Assembly: GCF_023078275.1 (NCBI RefSeq)
Contig: NC_062973.1
Span: 20,020,956-20,084,955, forward strand
DNA: 64,000 bases
DNA from: Leguminivora glycinivorella
Taxonomy: Eukaryota > Arthropoda > Insecta > Lepidoptera > Tortricidae
Reading direction: 5' to 3'
The notes beneath the pieces are model-generated. The model did not search any database, had not been told where the DNA came from, and saw nothing but the letters and a program-made list of their open reading frames with translations. Position 1 is the stretch's first letter. Each line of letters starts with the position of its first letter. Shown here piece after piece: positions 35,695 through 45,975 of the stretch. The position numbers and the translations under genes were made by a program.

Positions 35695-37133
35695 CAGTAC
35701 TGGACAAAATTCTTCATACACCGACATATAAAATAAACTTTCTATCATAATTTCTTTACCCTTAGGCTTAAACTTAACATCACAGTTGTATTGGAAAACT
35801 TTTAACTAATTTCATGGCGTACAACATACAGACAATAACATATCAATGATCGTACAATTATTTTTTTACATGAGTATAAATATAAATATCAGTACTTTTG
35901 GCTCTGGACGAATTTGATCATACAGTAATTAAAATACGAATGAAATGAAATGTAGTAGTGTGTATGGCTGTCATATTTTATTTATTTAATCAAAAAGTAA
36001 CACAGCATTACAGTTTACACCAAGGCACTGTGAAACTACAAAAATACAAAACAAGACTTACAAAAAAAATAATACAAAAGACATACAAAAAATAAACAAA
36101 TTAAACATTAGATTTGGGCGACGACGTAACAGCGTGGCTCCGTTGCGTCGTCTGCCTGCTGCCTGCAGCGTGCGCGGCACGCGCACAACAAATGAAGTGA
36201 AGTGCACGTAATGGCGCGACTGCAGCTGTTGCACCCTCAGCGTGTAGCCAGTCTTCCGGCGAACGTACTCCACCACCTGCTTCCATCTGCTTTAGATATC
36301 GCTGATTGTCTCGGAGGAACATTTTATGTTAGAAACTGAAAGTATTTATCTAACCCAAGCTTTTTCCTGTGTGTCTACTGAAGTAGGCAAAGAGGGTATA
36401 ATTCAGAATGACATTTGATATTTTCTTTATTTTTCCAAAAACTTCCTTAAATTTTGGCTTGGATTGATTACATGAGACTATGTTAGCCATTCAAGCAATT
36501 CATTCCTATTAATCATAATAAACGCATGAGATATACATACTGGTATTATCTTTCAGCCATCGCCCGTCTGAATATATATGAAAAGATGACTGAAAGAAAA
36601 TACTAGTATGTCTATTTCATGCGTTCGTTGTGATTCGTAGGATTAAGTAGCTTCAATGGCTGACATAGTCTCATGTTATCAATCCTAGCCAAAATTTAAG
36701 GAAGTTTTTGGAAAAACAAAGAAAATATCAAATGTTATTCTGAATTATACCCACTTTGCCTACTTTAGTAGGCACACAGGAAAAAGCTTGGGTTAGATAA
36801 ATACCTTCAGTTTGTACCTGAAAATGTTCCTCCGAGACAAGCAGCCATATCTAAAGCAGATGAAAGCCATACACACTAATACATTGCATTTCATTCGTAT
36901 TTTAATTACTGTATGATCAAATTTGTCCAAAGCCAAAAGTACTAATATTTATATTTATACCCATGTAAAACAATAATTGTACAATCATTGATATATTGTT
37001 GTCTGTATGTTGTACGCCATGAAATTAGCCAAAAGTTTTCAACACAACTGTGATGTTAAGTTTAAGGGTAGAGAAATTATGATAGAAAGTTTATTTTTTT
37101 ATGTCGGTGTATGAAGAATTTTGTCCAGTACTG
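35695..37133. mobile_element. Fully palindromic Tc1/mariner-type element, TA TSD
   Basis: The termini are CAGTACTGGACAAAATTCTT and its reverse complement, with TA at 35693-35694 and 37134-37135. The arms extend far inward: 35695-35969 pairs with 36861-37133, and 36285-36561 pairs with 36585-36860. Together they form about 550-bp arms around a 23-nt loop. The left arm is interrupted by a LINE fragment (35970-36284). Pairing is high but not perfect. There is no transposase. Transcription would give a long double-stranded RNA. Confidence 0.85.
35970..36284 (-). pseudogene. 5'-truncated LINE insertion with ORF1 C-terminal relic
   Basis: The insertion interrupts the left arm of the palindromic element: the mirror arm runs straight through 'ggctttcatctgctttag'. 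A minus-strand frame (about 36280 to 36058) reads VVEYVRRKTGYTLRVQQLQS, then HYVHFTSFVVRVP and a basic end RRRPN. This is the pattern of the C-terminal domain of insect LINE ORF1 proteins (VxxKTGxxxRVxxLxSRxxxxxTSFxVxVP...RxYRPN). The end nearest the tail is AT-rich (ATTTATTTA). A possible TSD is only CAT. It is GC-rich compared with its host element. Confidence 0.7.
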
Positions 37134-37135
37134 TA

Positions 37136-37655
37136 GGCATTAAACGAATGATCATACTTTATTTCTAGTCTATCAACGTTTTGGACTAAGTCTAGAACCC
37201 AGAGCATAATGTAGAGTTCGTATCGACGTTTAATGTCTGCATATTACCTAGTTCGGCTCGTCGGGCATTTTTTGCTATAAGGTTTTTTTAATACTAACTT
37301 TCCTTAAGTTTCAAGTCTGAATTTTATATTGTTCTGATATGAAATATGAATATGTATCAAAATTAAGTAATTGTTAAAGTAACAGGGCCTTATGGTTCTA
37401 ACTTTACCTACAAGAAATTGATGTTATGTTATAATATAAAGTTCCTAACTAGAATGTAGTCTGTGTTCAAAATTGGAATCAAATGTAATTAGCATTAATG
37501 TCTGCATTTAAAGACACTGTTTTCTGTTTTCTAGAAATATGTTCATTGAATAAATATTCCTGAGTTGCGGTAAAGACGTACCTAAATGACCACTAACTAC
37601 TTGCCTATTTAATCTAAACCACAATTCAACACTTATTTAAAAAAACATACAAGAA
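37136..37655. other. No supported feature
   Basis: AT-rich spacer between the palindromic element and a Helitron-like element. Confidence 0.35.
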
Positions 37656-37897
37656 TCCATACATAATATTATAAATGGGAAAGTGTGTGTCTGTTTGTTT
37701 GTCCGTCTTTCACGGCAAAACGGAGTGACGAATTGACGTGATCTTTTAAGTGGAGATAGTTGAAGGGATGGATAGTGACATAGGCTACTTTTTGTCTCTT
37801 TATAACCCCCATTTCCTTAAAATGGGGGGTGGACGTTTGTATTGAGCATTCCGCAAAATTCGAATTTATCGCGAGCGAAGCCGTGGGCAAAAGTTAG
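37656..37897 (+). mobile_element. Helitron-like non-autonomous element, copy 1
   Basis: It starts TCCATACATAATATTATAAA and ends GGGCAAAAGTTAG, with host A before and T after, and no TSD. GCGAGCGAAGCC lies near the 3' end. The canonical 3' CTAG is TTAG here. Shared internal text with the copies at 47562 and 51269 ('gtctttcacg', 'gatagttgaag', 'gacata(g)gctact'). It is longer than its relatives because of an insert around 37800-37860. No Rep/helicase is encoded. Confidence 0.75.
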
Positions 37898-37990
37898 TAA
37901 TACATAAACGTTATTTAATTACGGCATTTCAGGTAAATGTATTAATAATATTATTATATAGTTTATACTCGTACATAGTTCAAATGATTT

Positions 37991-38261
37991 CAGCAGTTCT
38001 CGAAAAGTTTGTACAAACATTAAGGAAAAAGTTTTTTTTTTTATTCCTTTTTTATTACCAAGATTTATTTCATGAATTGAGATTTTATTAAGTTTTATTT
38101 GGTCATTAAGGTTCTCTAGTATCTATATTTTCTTAATTATTAACAATTATTTTCTTAATCCTGTATATATCTTACGAAAGTCGACTTATATCACTAAATG
38201 TTCAATAGGATCAATTAAAATTTGCTGACGTGGCTATGTACAAACTTTTTGAGAACTGCTG
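37991..38261. mobile_element. MITE with CAGCAGTTCTC TIRs
   Basis: The left end CAGCAGTTCTCGAAAAGTTT followed by 'gtaca' is the reverse complement of the right end 'tgtacaaactttttgagaactgctg', with one difference in the first 25 bases. The interior is A+T-rich and non-coding. The TSD was not resolved. Confidence 0.7.
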
Positions 38262-38424
38262 CTTTACGACTCCCTTAGGAATTGTAATTGTAATACCTAA
38301 TACCTAGATATATTATGACCTTTGAAAGTCTCAAGCGACATTCGATCCATATTACCCCAACTTAGGGAAGTACCTTCGCCTTACAGAAGACCACAGCCAA
38401 ATATCACTAGACCATACTCATAGT

Positions 38425-38722
38425 GTTGTGTTCCTGCCGGTGAGTAAGGCTACCAGAGCTCAACGAGGGTGTGGTGTGCTGGGGATGGGACGGAAGGACC
38501 TTCTTTGAGTCGAGTCGTCGGCAACCCAAACCCTCCTTAGAACTTGTACACTCTTTTTTGCTGTGTACTCAACACATCATAAAGGAGTGTACAAGGTTCT
38601 AATGGGGTTGGCATCGCGCACGTAATACTCCTTGAGCTGCAGGCGTCCAAAGGTGACGGTGACCGCATTCCATCAGGCGGACCGTATGCTTGTTTGCCAC
38701 CGACGTAGTATAAAAAAGGCCC
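38425..38722 (+). mobile_element. Dispersed lepidopteran repeat ('ccaccgacgtagtataaaa' type)
   Basis: It includes 'cctgccggtgagtaaggct', 'gagctcaacgag', 'ccatcaggcggaccgtatg' and ends 'ccaccgacgtagtataaaaaa'. A fragment of the same 3' end recurs at about 60425-60492. Its A-rich end suggests a retroelement 3' terminus. A small hairpin (TTGTACACTC/GAGTGTACAA) lies at 38542-38595. Confidence 0.6.
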
Positions 38723-38991
38723 AGGTGTTGCGCCGTAACCACAGAACAGTATGGTCAAATTGGTCAAGCATCACCGTTTATCAGTGACCGGCGATCAGAC
38801 ACCGTCGCGGTGACCGCGACGCCACGCTCCGGTGCCGGCCTCGCCGCCGCGATCATATTATAATTTATGTAACAATGTAAACAAACAGTGGATTTGTTCG
38901 CAGAAATGTTTTTGACACTGACATGACATTAGCTGTCTACAGCGTATTTGATGAATTTTGACACTGTCATGAGTGCTAATCGCGCGTGGTA

Positions 38992-39125
38992 CAGTCAAGT
39001 GCAAAAATACGTATCGAAATAATCGTCTCATAAATATGGTACTACGCTCTTATTACACCGGACTAAGATGCTATAGGACACATTTTTGAGTAAGATGTGT
39101 ACACCCATATTTTTACACTTGACTG
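38992..39125. mobile_element. Tc1/mariner-type MITE, TA TSD
   Basis: The termini are CAGTCAAGTGCAAAAATA and TATTTTTACACTTGACTG, flanked by TA at 38990-38991 and 39126-39127. The element is 134 bp and non-coding. Confidence 0.85.
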
Positions 39126-39178
39126 TATATACTTATATTTTACGACACGTGAGTAGGAAAGATGAAGTAAAGTCGACT

Positions 39179-39357
39179 AAAGGTTTTCCCAAACCTATCG
39201 ACCCGGAATCGGCTCTAGCCGACCAAACATCACTCATTAGTATGGAGAAGCTTACACGTTCGTCGTCGCTAAACTCATGTGAGCGCATGTTCATGCTAAG
39301 GAGCGATTTTTGGTCGACATAAGCCAATTACGTGTCAATAGATTTGGGGAGAGGGTT
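39179..39357. mobile_element. Foldback MITE family X, copy 3 (most complete)
   Basis: AAGGTTTTCCCAAACCTATC..GAATCGGCTCTAGCCGACCA on the left pairs with GGTCGACATAAGCC..AATAGATTTGGGGAGAGG on the right. No hAT insertion is present here. It is directly adjacent to the mariner MITE ending at 39125. Confidence 0.65.
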
Positions 39358-39374
39358 AACAAGGGGTACCTATA

Positions 39375-39508
39375 TTAATTAAATTAAAACGGGACTTAAT
39401 TGCGTAAAACTTACGTTTTATATTTAACTCGACGTTTAAGTTTTACACGATTAAGTCCCGTTTTAATTTAATAATATGAGTGAAGATCGTGTTAGTTTAA
39501 ATCAATAT
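39375..39508. mobile_element. Short insertion with 36-bp hairpin and 14-bp TSD
   Basis: The identical direct repeat AAGGGGTACCTATA lies at 39361-39374 and about 39510-39523, so the insert is roughly 39375-39509. Inside, arms at 39378-39413 and 39437-39472 (AAACGGGACTTAATTGCGTA against its complement) pair with two mismatches around a 23-nt loop. 'gagtgaagatcgtgtta' follows the hairpin. The class is unclear; a TSD of this length suggests retroposition. Confidence 0.65.
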
Positions 39509-39529
39509 AAGGGGTACCTATACCTATAG

Positions 39530-39990
39530 TTGGCCTCGCTTGAAACTCGACTAAGAAATTTCAACTTACTTTTCATATTAGACATCTCGAGCGAAGTCCG
39601 GCAAAGTTGCGACGCTTCAAGCGACGTCACTGGCGACACTTGTGGAACAATTGTTCCTAGTCTATCCCTGGTTTTATGGTAATACATGTTTAAACATACA
39701 CCTAGATGTACCCGCATCAAACTGTCCCTCAAACGATCGGCCAATGCTCTTCCGCAACCTTTATCGGTGTCGACACACAGCGCAGTTTTCCTCGACATTT
39801 TCCCGTTCCAATCGTTCAATCAGTTGACAATTGTAACGAGATTTGTGAAACGATTTCTTGTGAGTTTTGGTTGGATCAGGAGATCGATTTTTGAATTTCG
39901 AAGGCACGAATTCGCCGTTCGAAAGTCTTATCTGTGGAAAACGACGTAACGCTATTTTTGAAAAGGGACGGCTAGTAATTTTAAAACTAG
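39530..39990. repeat. Possible degraded repeat with several overlapping ORFs
   Basis: Six frames above 60 codons overlap on both strands here, which fits a less AT-rich, CpG-containing repeat rather than a gene. No splice sites or recognisable protein were seen. 'ttgcgacgcttcaagcga' and a local palindrome around TTTCGAAGG..CGTTCGAAA (39896) are present. Confidence 0.3.
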
Positions 39991-41121
39991 TGATAATAAC
40001 CACTCGTTTTCGATTTTGTTAGTAGAATTTAAATCGCTAGTAGTGGAGATATTATTTAACGAATTTCACGAAATCAAAATGGCCGAGATTCAAAAAATGA
40101 GCCCCCGTGCTATAACCAAAATACATAGTCTGTTTGGAAAGAGAAGAGTCGTGAAATGTCCATATACATTCGGACAGACTCTAGGCTTATAGGTATTGAA
40201 ATAGCATTCATTTATAATCTATGAAAATATTCCTAAATATGAGGGCCATGTGAAATTAAACGCTTCCCATTCTGAACTCAAATGAGTGAGCTTATCTTCA
40301 AATGAGTACTTCAAAAAAATATTTTTTCCTGAACTTGTTTACAACGTATTGCTAAACAAATGGACGGACATACAGACGACATTAAAGCTTAAGTTACACG
40401 TTCATTTAATTAAAGTACGTGATATTCGCACAGTAAACACCATTAGGTCGGTTCAGACCGTTTACCCGCGAATGTTTACTTTATATATTTACGTTTTACT
40501 TAGTACGGATTATTTTTAATAAGGGGACATCCCACGATAAAGAAGATGTATCTACGTGAGATGGTGGTCTTAATAGGAAAATGTAGTTTCGAATATTTGT
40601 GTGCAGAACACAATTGTCTTACTTTAAAAACCAGCTAAACCTTATTTCTGTCTTCATTTACTATAGTAGAACTATCAGCTAATAGCAATAAATACGTGGA
40701 ATACAGCTATACATAATATATAATACGGTACATCAGGACGCTCAGTTTCAATAATTCAGCATTACCACAGAATATTATAAAAGTAACAAGTAAGTACAAT
40801 ATTACCTATTACTCTTGGGTGCCTCTGCAATCTGTAGTATACTTCCGTATTATTCAAGAACACAATCGATCCATAATCGAATCGAAGCCGATTCACTTTC
40901 AATATCATCTACTGAATAAACTGTTGCTTTTTTGTGGGGACCCCGCAAAAAGTTCCAGACTTCATATTACGTCGCGTCAGGCGTACAGAAAAACTGTCTT
41001 ACATCAATTACCTACATCAATTTGAATGGCAGAGAATTGCAAATTAGTAATTTTCTTTATACTGTTTATGTACGCATGTATACGTTTTACATTAAGCTCT
41101 CGTCTATAGATAAGTAATATG
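39991..41121. other. No supported feature
   Basis: Non-coding. The ORFs around 40286 and 40819 look random. Confidence 0.35.
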
Positions 41122-41334
41122 TTTTTCAGTACAGATGGTCGTTTTTTTACGCACTAGTTCGAGAAGTGGCAGGTCGAAACTTCGGAGGCTCATCTGTACT
41201 GAAAAACGTCGTACGATACACGTGCGAAAAGGAAATTCGTAACTCGTGTCGATTTAAAACACTCCCTTCGGTCGTGTTTCATCGCCACTCGTTTCGAACT
41301 TCCTTTGTTACGCACTTGTATCGTAATGTACTAT
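41122..41334 (+). mobile_element. CAGTACAGATGG foldback repeat, copy 1
   Basis: TTTTTCAGTACAGATGG is matched by CATCTGTACTGAAAAACG 80 bases later. CGTACGATACACGTGCGAAAAGG is then followed by its partner ending 'cgcacttgtatcgtaatgta'. The element is thus two adjacent hairpin-forming halves. Other copies lie at 53048-53130 (minus) and 54350-54531. Confidence 0.7.
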
Positions 41335-41581
41335 TAAATAACTGAATCCGCATTTGTTATGTTTTCAGATATGTATTAATAAAGTTTCTAGCTTAAGCTG
41401 TTATCTTTTTATTTCAAGTTAAAAATAGAAATCTGCCACCGGACACCCTGTATTTATTGTAAAAACGATGATTTTGAAATGTTGAGTATGCTCCGTAACC
41501 TAATGAAAATTAACGCAGACAGACAATAAATCTTTATTTGTCCACATATTTAATAGAGGGCAAAATTATATTGACAGTTAA

Positions 41582-42012
41582 ATAGTTATTTGTTATACAA
41601 GGGGGCAAAGTTGTATTTTAACGCCGAGTGTGGAATTGAAAAACAAGCAAGTGAAAGGATTCTATAGTTGAACCACGAGCGAAGCGAGTGGTTCGAGAAT
41701 AGAATCCTGAACTTGCGAGTTTTTTAACACACGAGAAGTAAAATACATTTGCACCCGAGTGTAACACAAAACTTTTCCCCTCAATATAGCGAGGAAACTA
41801 CAACGCAAAAAATGCGTTTATCACTGCTTCCAGTAGTTCCACATATGGTAAATCATCTTTATTACTAGATTCACCTACTTTTATCAATTTTAAAGCAGTT
41901 AATTTGACTTTATTCAAGATCAAATTACTTTACCCACTAGTGGATAAAATGCGTTTTTACCCGCTGGTATTAAAGGAGAAAACACGTGTTTCCGAGCTAG
42001 TGAGGGGAAAAA
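41582..42012 (-). mobile_element. 430-bp double-foldback element, copy b
   Basis: Full-length copy in reverse orientation. The capping stem CCACGAGCGAAGCGAGTGG is intact. Flanks are TTAA on both sides (about 41587 and 42013), which I take as coincidence because other copies do not share it. Confidence 0.85.
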
Positions 42013-42319
42013 TTAATTGTAGCATTGGTTTATACCATTATTGATTATGGTGGCTAATAAAAACGATTTAATTTAAGTACCTTGTCACAGTTGTTACTAG
42101 TTAATATATTATACTAGAAGAACTAGAACAATAATTATGTTATCGTTCACGAGAAACCTTGAATAAATCCAGTTTTCCAACTAACAATCTTCAAACACTA
42201 ACTACACACTCATTTTCCGCATAAAAAAAACGATTTGCCATTGCAACGTGACATTTTTACAAATTATTTAAAACTGTCTACATAGTTTCCTTTAATTTAC
42301 TAAAAACATGTTTATTTAC
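42013..42319. other. Probable intron sequence
   Basis: AT-rich DNA downstream (minus sense) of the candidate exon. Nothing else is visible. Confidence 0.3.
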
Positions 42320-42392
42320 CTGTGGTCTTTCGCTTAGTCCTTGAACTTGTACCTTTAAACGGCACCACGTTTTTGCAATTGTCTGCCAACAT
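42320..42392 (-). CDS. Candidate first coding exon, unrecognised gene
   Basis: The minus-strand ATG at 42392 opens 24 codons beginning MLADNCKNVVPFKGTSS and ending in a basic RTKRKTT, then G and the donor GTAAAT at 42319. The leftover G joins the exon at 35559-35612 (G+CA = Ala) and keeps the frame open through the microexon at 25487-25516. The basic patch could be a localisation signal or simply part of a disordered N terminus. A second ATG in another frame (42419) with a good context lies upstream, so the start is not certain. I do not recognise the protein. Confidence 0.4.
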
Positions 42393-42779
42393 AATACTTG
42401 CAATGTACCTGACACCATTTGTGTGAAAATATTTCAATATTTCAATAATATTGAAAATTGGTTTGCCTCGGTCAATGTGATTACTTTTTTAGTTATAATT
42501 TTAAGCGCTACAGAAAGCGCTATAGAAATTTCTAAGATTTGTTTTATATTTTATGTATTCTATACATTTGGAGTATTTTACAAAGTATTTGTGTTCTATG
42601 CAGCTATGCAAGTCAACCTACTCTGTTGAGACGGCATTGTTGTTGCCCCTATCTAGTTTGTCAAAATACTTGATACAATGAGTCAGTCCTCCGTTGAGTT
42701 ATAATTTCCTCAATAATTTTCACTATAAGTACAATAAAACAATTACATGACAAGGTTTTCATAACGCGGACAATCGGAA

Positions 42780-42980
42780 GTGTCAACAATGCAGAGGTCA
42801 ATAATATTTGTATGCCCCGCACGGCGCGGCCAAAAACGAGCCAACAATGACATCGGTGGTGGCCGTGAGGTCAGTTCCATTGTTTATGATACACAAGAGA
42901 TAGTTGACAGCATAATGGATGATCAGGATGGTCAGGAGAGTACCGTCATTTACAAGGAGCTTATAGCTCGTCTAGGATAA
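42780..42980 (+). CDS. Open frame of about 60 codons, unrecognised
   Basis: From the first ATG (42789) the frame reads MQRSIIFVCPARRGQKRANN, then IVYDTQEIVDSIMDDQDGQE and ends IYKELIARLG before TAA. Composition and GC are more gene-like than the surroundings, and the C-terminal half is acidic and helix-compatible. No splice sites or domain were recognised. It may be a gene relic or a transposon-derived frame. Confidence 0.25.
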   Translation: MSTMQRSIIFVCPARRGQKRANNDIGGGREVSSIVYDTQEIVDSIMDDQDGQESTVIYKELIARLG

Positions 42981-43550
42981 ACTAGAAATAAGGTCAATAT
43001 GGTTAATTCCGTCATTGGTATTATTCTGACGACGATTAGCGTATTTTCCTATTATTTTAAATCGTAATAGGTAAAAAATCCCATGTGCTTTTGATTGCTG
43101 AAAATAAAAGGGATCGCCGGTTTACTGATAATTTCATCAAATGTGTTCGTTGTTCGAATTAATGATCGTTGGCGGAATAGTCTCATATGGCGGAATTATT
43201 CCACATTTAAATTCGTTTAATTCAGTTTTACAATCGGTAATTAACTAATAAGCATAAAAATATTTAATAAGTATTTCTCCAGCAAGAAAATTGAATTTAA
43301 TGACTGATCTAATTCTTGGCTTCGTTAAACCGTTTTTGCCCTCGAAATTATGTAGGTAATAATTCACAGATAATTCTGAACTCGCAAAGGCTTTCAAATA
43401 TCACCATCGTTTGTTCTCATCTTGCTTTATGTAGCGGAGATGAACGCGAAGGTCGGTGACTGCCATTGAATAAATACTTAGAGCGACAATGAACGGACAG
43501 CTGAAAAATGTGTTTGTTCAAATTTTTCGAAGGCAACCATGTCTTATTAT
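42981..43550. other. No supported feature
   Basis: AT-rich non-coding sequence. Confidence 0.35.
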
Positions 43551-43970
43551 TTTTCCCCTCACTAGCTCGGAAACACGTATTTTCTCCTTTAATACCAGCG
43601 GGTAAAAACGCATTTTATCCACTAGTGGGTAAAGTAATTTGACCTTGAATAAAATCAAATTAACTGCTTTAAAATTGATAAAAGTAGGTGAATCTTCTAA
43701 TAAAGATGATTTACCACCTGTGGAACTACTGGAAGCAGTGATTAAACGCATTTTTTGCGTTGTAGTTTCCTCGCTTTAGTGAGGGGAAAAGTTTTGTGTT
43801 ACACTCGGGTGCAAATGTATTTTACTTCTCGTGTGTTAAAAAACTCGCAAGTTCAGGATTCTATTCTCGAACGAATTCTTCAACTATAGAATCCTTTCAC
43901 TTACTCGTTTTTCAATTCCACACTCGGCATTAAAATACAACTTTGCCCCCTTGTATAACAAATAACTATT
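43551..43970 (+). mobile_element. 430-bp double-foldback element, copy c (cap deleted)
   Basis: Same ends as the other copies, but the capping stem of the second foldback is reduced to CTCGAACGAATTCTTCAAC. The CCACTCG-CTTCG-CTCGTGG hairpin is lost, a typical deletion at a hairpin tip. Confidence 0.85.
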
Positions 43971-44282
43971 AACGGGACGTATCATCTCTGTTTCGTTTCA
44001 ATATCTTTTTTTCTGATTTAAAGATATTTTGTCTCTGTTGATCATATCATTTTTGATTTGTAGTTGAAATAAACTCTTTATTAAGTATTTATAATTTAAT
44101 TTTTAATTTAATTTAATTTATTTATTTCACACATACATCATTACAGGATGAACCCAATGCGATATTGTAGTAACAAATTAAAATATAAAAACAAAGAACT
44201 TATACATGTATACAATGTTAATTTTACCCATTCTGGATTTCTTTATTTCTTTATAATAATAATATGATAATATGAATCATCA
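43971..44282. other. No supported feature
   Basis: AT-rich, with a short (TTTAA)n-like stretch near 44096-44125. Confidence 0.35.
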
Positions 44283-44390
44283 TCATCATTCACCTGCCCT
44301 TATCCCAGTCATTTGGGATGTCTTGCCATTCCCTTCCATACCTCTCTATTGTCCGTCAACTTATCATTCACCTGCTTTCGTTTCATAATG
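44283..44390 (-). mobile_element. RTE-type LINE 3' end, inverted relative to its neighbour
   Basis: The minus strand reads AACGAAAGCAGGTGAATGAT, 'agagaggtatggaagggaat' and 'actgggataagggcagg', and ends in an (ATG)n tail at 44283. It faces the plus-strand copy at 44440-44600 head to head. Confidence 0.7.
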
Positions 44391-44439
44391 TACCTGTGTG
44401 ATGCGACGGGATGAAAGTCATGTGACGAGAAAGGTATTA

Positions 44440-44600
44440 CGAATGGATGGAATGAGAGGAAAAGGTGGATGGACTGTGTGAAAGATGATATGAAACGGAA
44501 ACAAGTGAATGATGAGATGATGGGTGGTAGAGAGGTATGGAAGAGAAGGACATGCTGCGCCGACGCCAAATGACTAGGATAAGGGTAGGCGAATAATTGA
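44440..44600 (+). pseudogene. RTE-type LINE ORF2 C-terminus
   Basis: The plus-strand frame reads RWMDCVKDDMKRKQVNDEM, GGREVWKRRTCC and ends ADAK with TGA, followed by 'ggataagggtaggcgaata'. This is the typical C-terminus of insect RTE-clade polymerases. Only the last 40 or so residues remain. Confidence 0.75.
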
Positions 44601-44860
44601 TTTATTTATTTATTTAAACTTTATTGCACAAAAGACAAACTTAATGTACAAAAGGCGAACTTAATGCCATGAGGCATTCTCTACCAGTCAACCTTAAGGC
44701 ACAGCAGAGAAGATTGTAGGCGGTGCATTGAAAACAAAAGAGAAGAAAATCAGAAATCTAAAACATACTTACATCAAATAATACATAAATACATATAACA
44801 CATAAATATAATTTAATGAATAATGTATAATATGAATATGACATCTTACACGAGTTCATT
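44600..44860 (-). mobile_element. LINE 3' end with (ATTT)n tail
   Basis: On the minus strand the block ends GCAATAAAGTTTAAATAAAT.., with a poly(A) signal and tandem tail at 44600-44620. 'ctctgctgtgccttaagg' lies inside. It abuts the RTE fragment. Confidence 0.65.
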
Positions 44861-45559
44861 CTGCTCACATGATCAATATTCGCTTTATGCAATTATGCAT
44901 TTAGGCATTGGTTTTAATTGTTCTAGGTACTGTACTGGTGTTATAAGTAGCTATGATGTCTATTCATAATCTGCATATTATGACAATAATACTATTTCAT
45001 TTTTATCATGATAAATGGCGAGAATTGTCAGTCCTATTGTCTGAGATTTTCACGGTAAATAAAATAACACGTGTTTGCGAGTTATTTCTGCGTCTATTAT
45101 AACGACCAGTATCAAGATGTCTTGCAAACATATCATTATCAGGAGCGGTATTCCGATTCCGCACGTCAAATAATGAGTCGATGGCTCAGAGGACCAGAGG
45201 ACCAGTGTGAATGGATCCAGCAACCCATATAACTCATGAGTTACTACGTATATTCTAGTCACCACATGCCAGTTCTTAAAGAAAAGAAAGTGGGGCACTT
45301 ATGGCTCAGTCTTGTGTGGCCACCGTTTAACCGTGGTGCCTAGACAAGGGGACAATTGCTGGCGCTCTGATATTGTGTCTGTCTTTATCACTTTTCCTTA
45401 GCGCGACAGTGGAAGTTCCGTTTCGTTCGCTACAGATCACAAGCGATTGTGACTTAGGCTTGCACGTGTCAAGGGATATATTCAGCATATTTCTAAAAAG
45501 CCGTTGTGTAAAGGCGGTGCACAATTATCCATCTTGGAGATCGCTATCTGTGTTGTCGT
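44861..45559. other. No firm feature; left flank of a LINE fragment
   Basis: 45340-45559 is GC-richer with overlapping ORFs on both strands and is probably more of the retroelement that follows, but I could not read a known domain there. Confidence 0.3.
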
Positions 45560-45790
45560 CTGGCCTGGCCTCGTCTATATCAAACGCCAACAACACAAAG
45601 AGAGACCAAAGCCCTCCTACGTGTATACTTACAATACGTCTGGTCAACTCTATTGTCACGCCTGCAAGCTGTCTTTAAAACCAAGTTCGGCCTGGCCAGT
45701 CACATAAGAGCCCATAATAGGCAAATTAATTCATAATCTGCTGAGGTCGCCGTCATCGAAACCGATGAGGAGGACTATATATATGTCGTC
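45560..45790 (+). pseudogene. LINE C-terminal zinc-finger fragment, frameshifted
   Basis: One frame gives SGQLYCHACKLS. After a one-base shift another gives FKTKFGLASHIRAHNRQ before TAA at about 45737. Joined by eye this is the C-x2-C...H-x3-H finger seen at the C-terminus of many insect LINE polymerases. 'EVAVIETDEEDY' follows in frame-shifted form. The fragment is dead. Confidence 0.6.
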
Positions 45791-45975
45791 TGGCAGCAGA
45801 TGTCTTATTGTTGCCAACTTCACAAAAAAAACTACCGTTCTTAACAAATAGCAGATAAAACTATACAAAACAGTTGTTTTATGACGATACGAGTGAAAAC
45901 CATCCAAACATAGCTAATAATCTTCCTGCAATATTGCAAAAACGAGAAGCTAATCTAAACTTTCTTCAACTTCAG

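Noticed and set aside
39502..39949. Cluster of overlapping ORFs on both strands
   Set aside because: Several frames are open at once because of local composition; no single frame shows splice sites or a domain.
41582..42016. piggyBac-type TTAA target site for copy b of the 430-bp family
   Set aside because: TTAA flanks only this copy; the others have unrelated flanks and copy d shows insertion without a TSD.
43518..43751. Recurring 'KLLYPLVDKMRFYPLVLK' ORFs (also at 61780-62064)
   Set aside because: They arise from the antisense of the 430-bp foldback repeat, so they are repeat shadows rather than a protein family.
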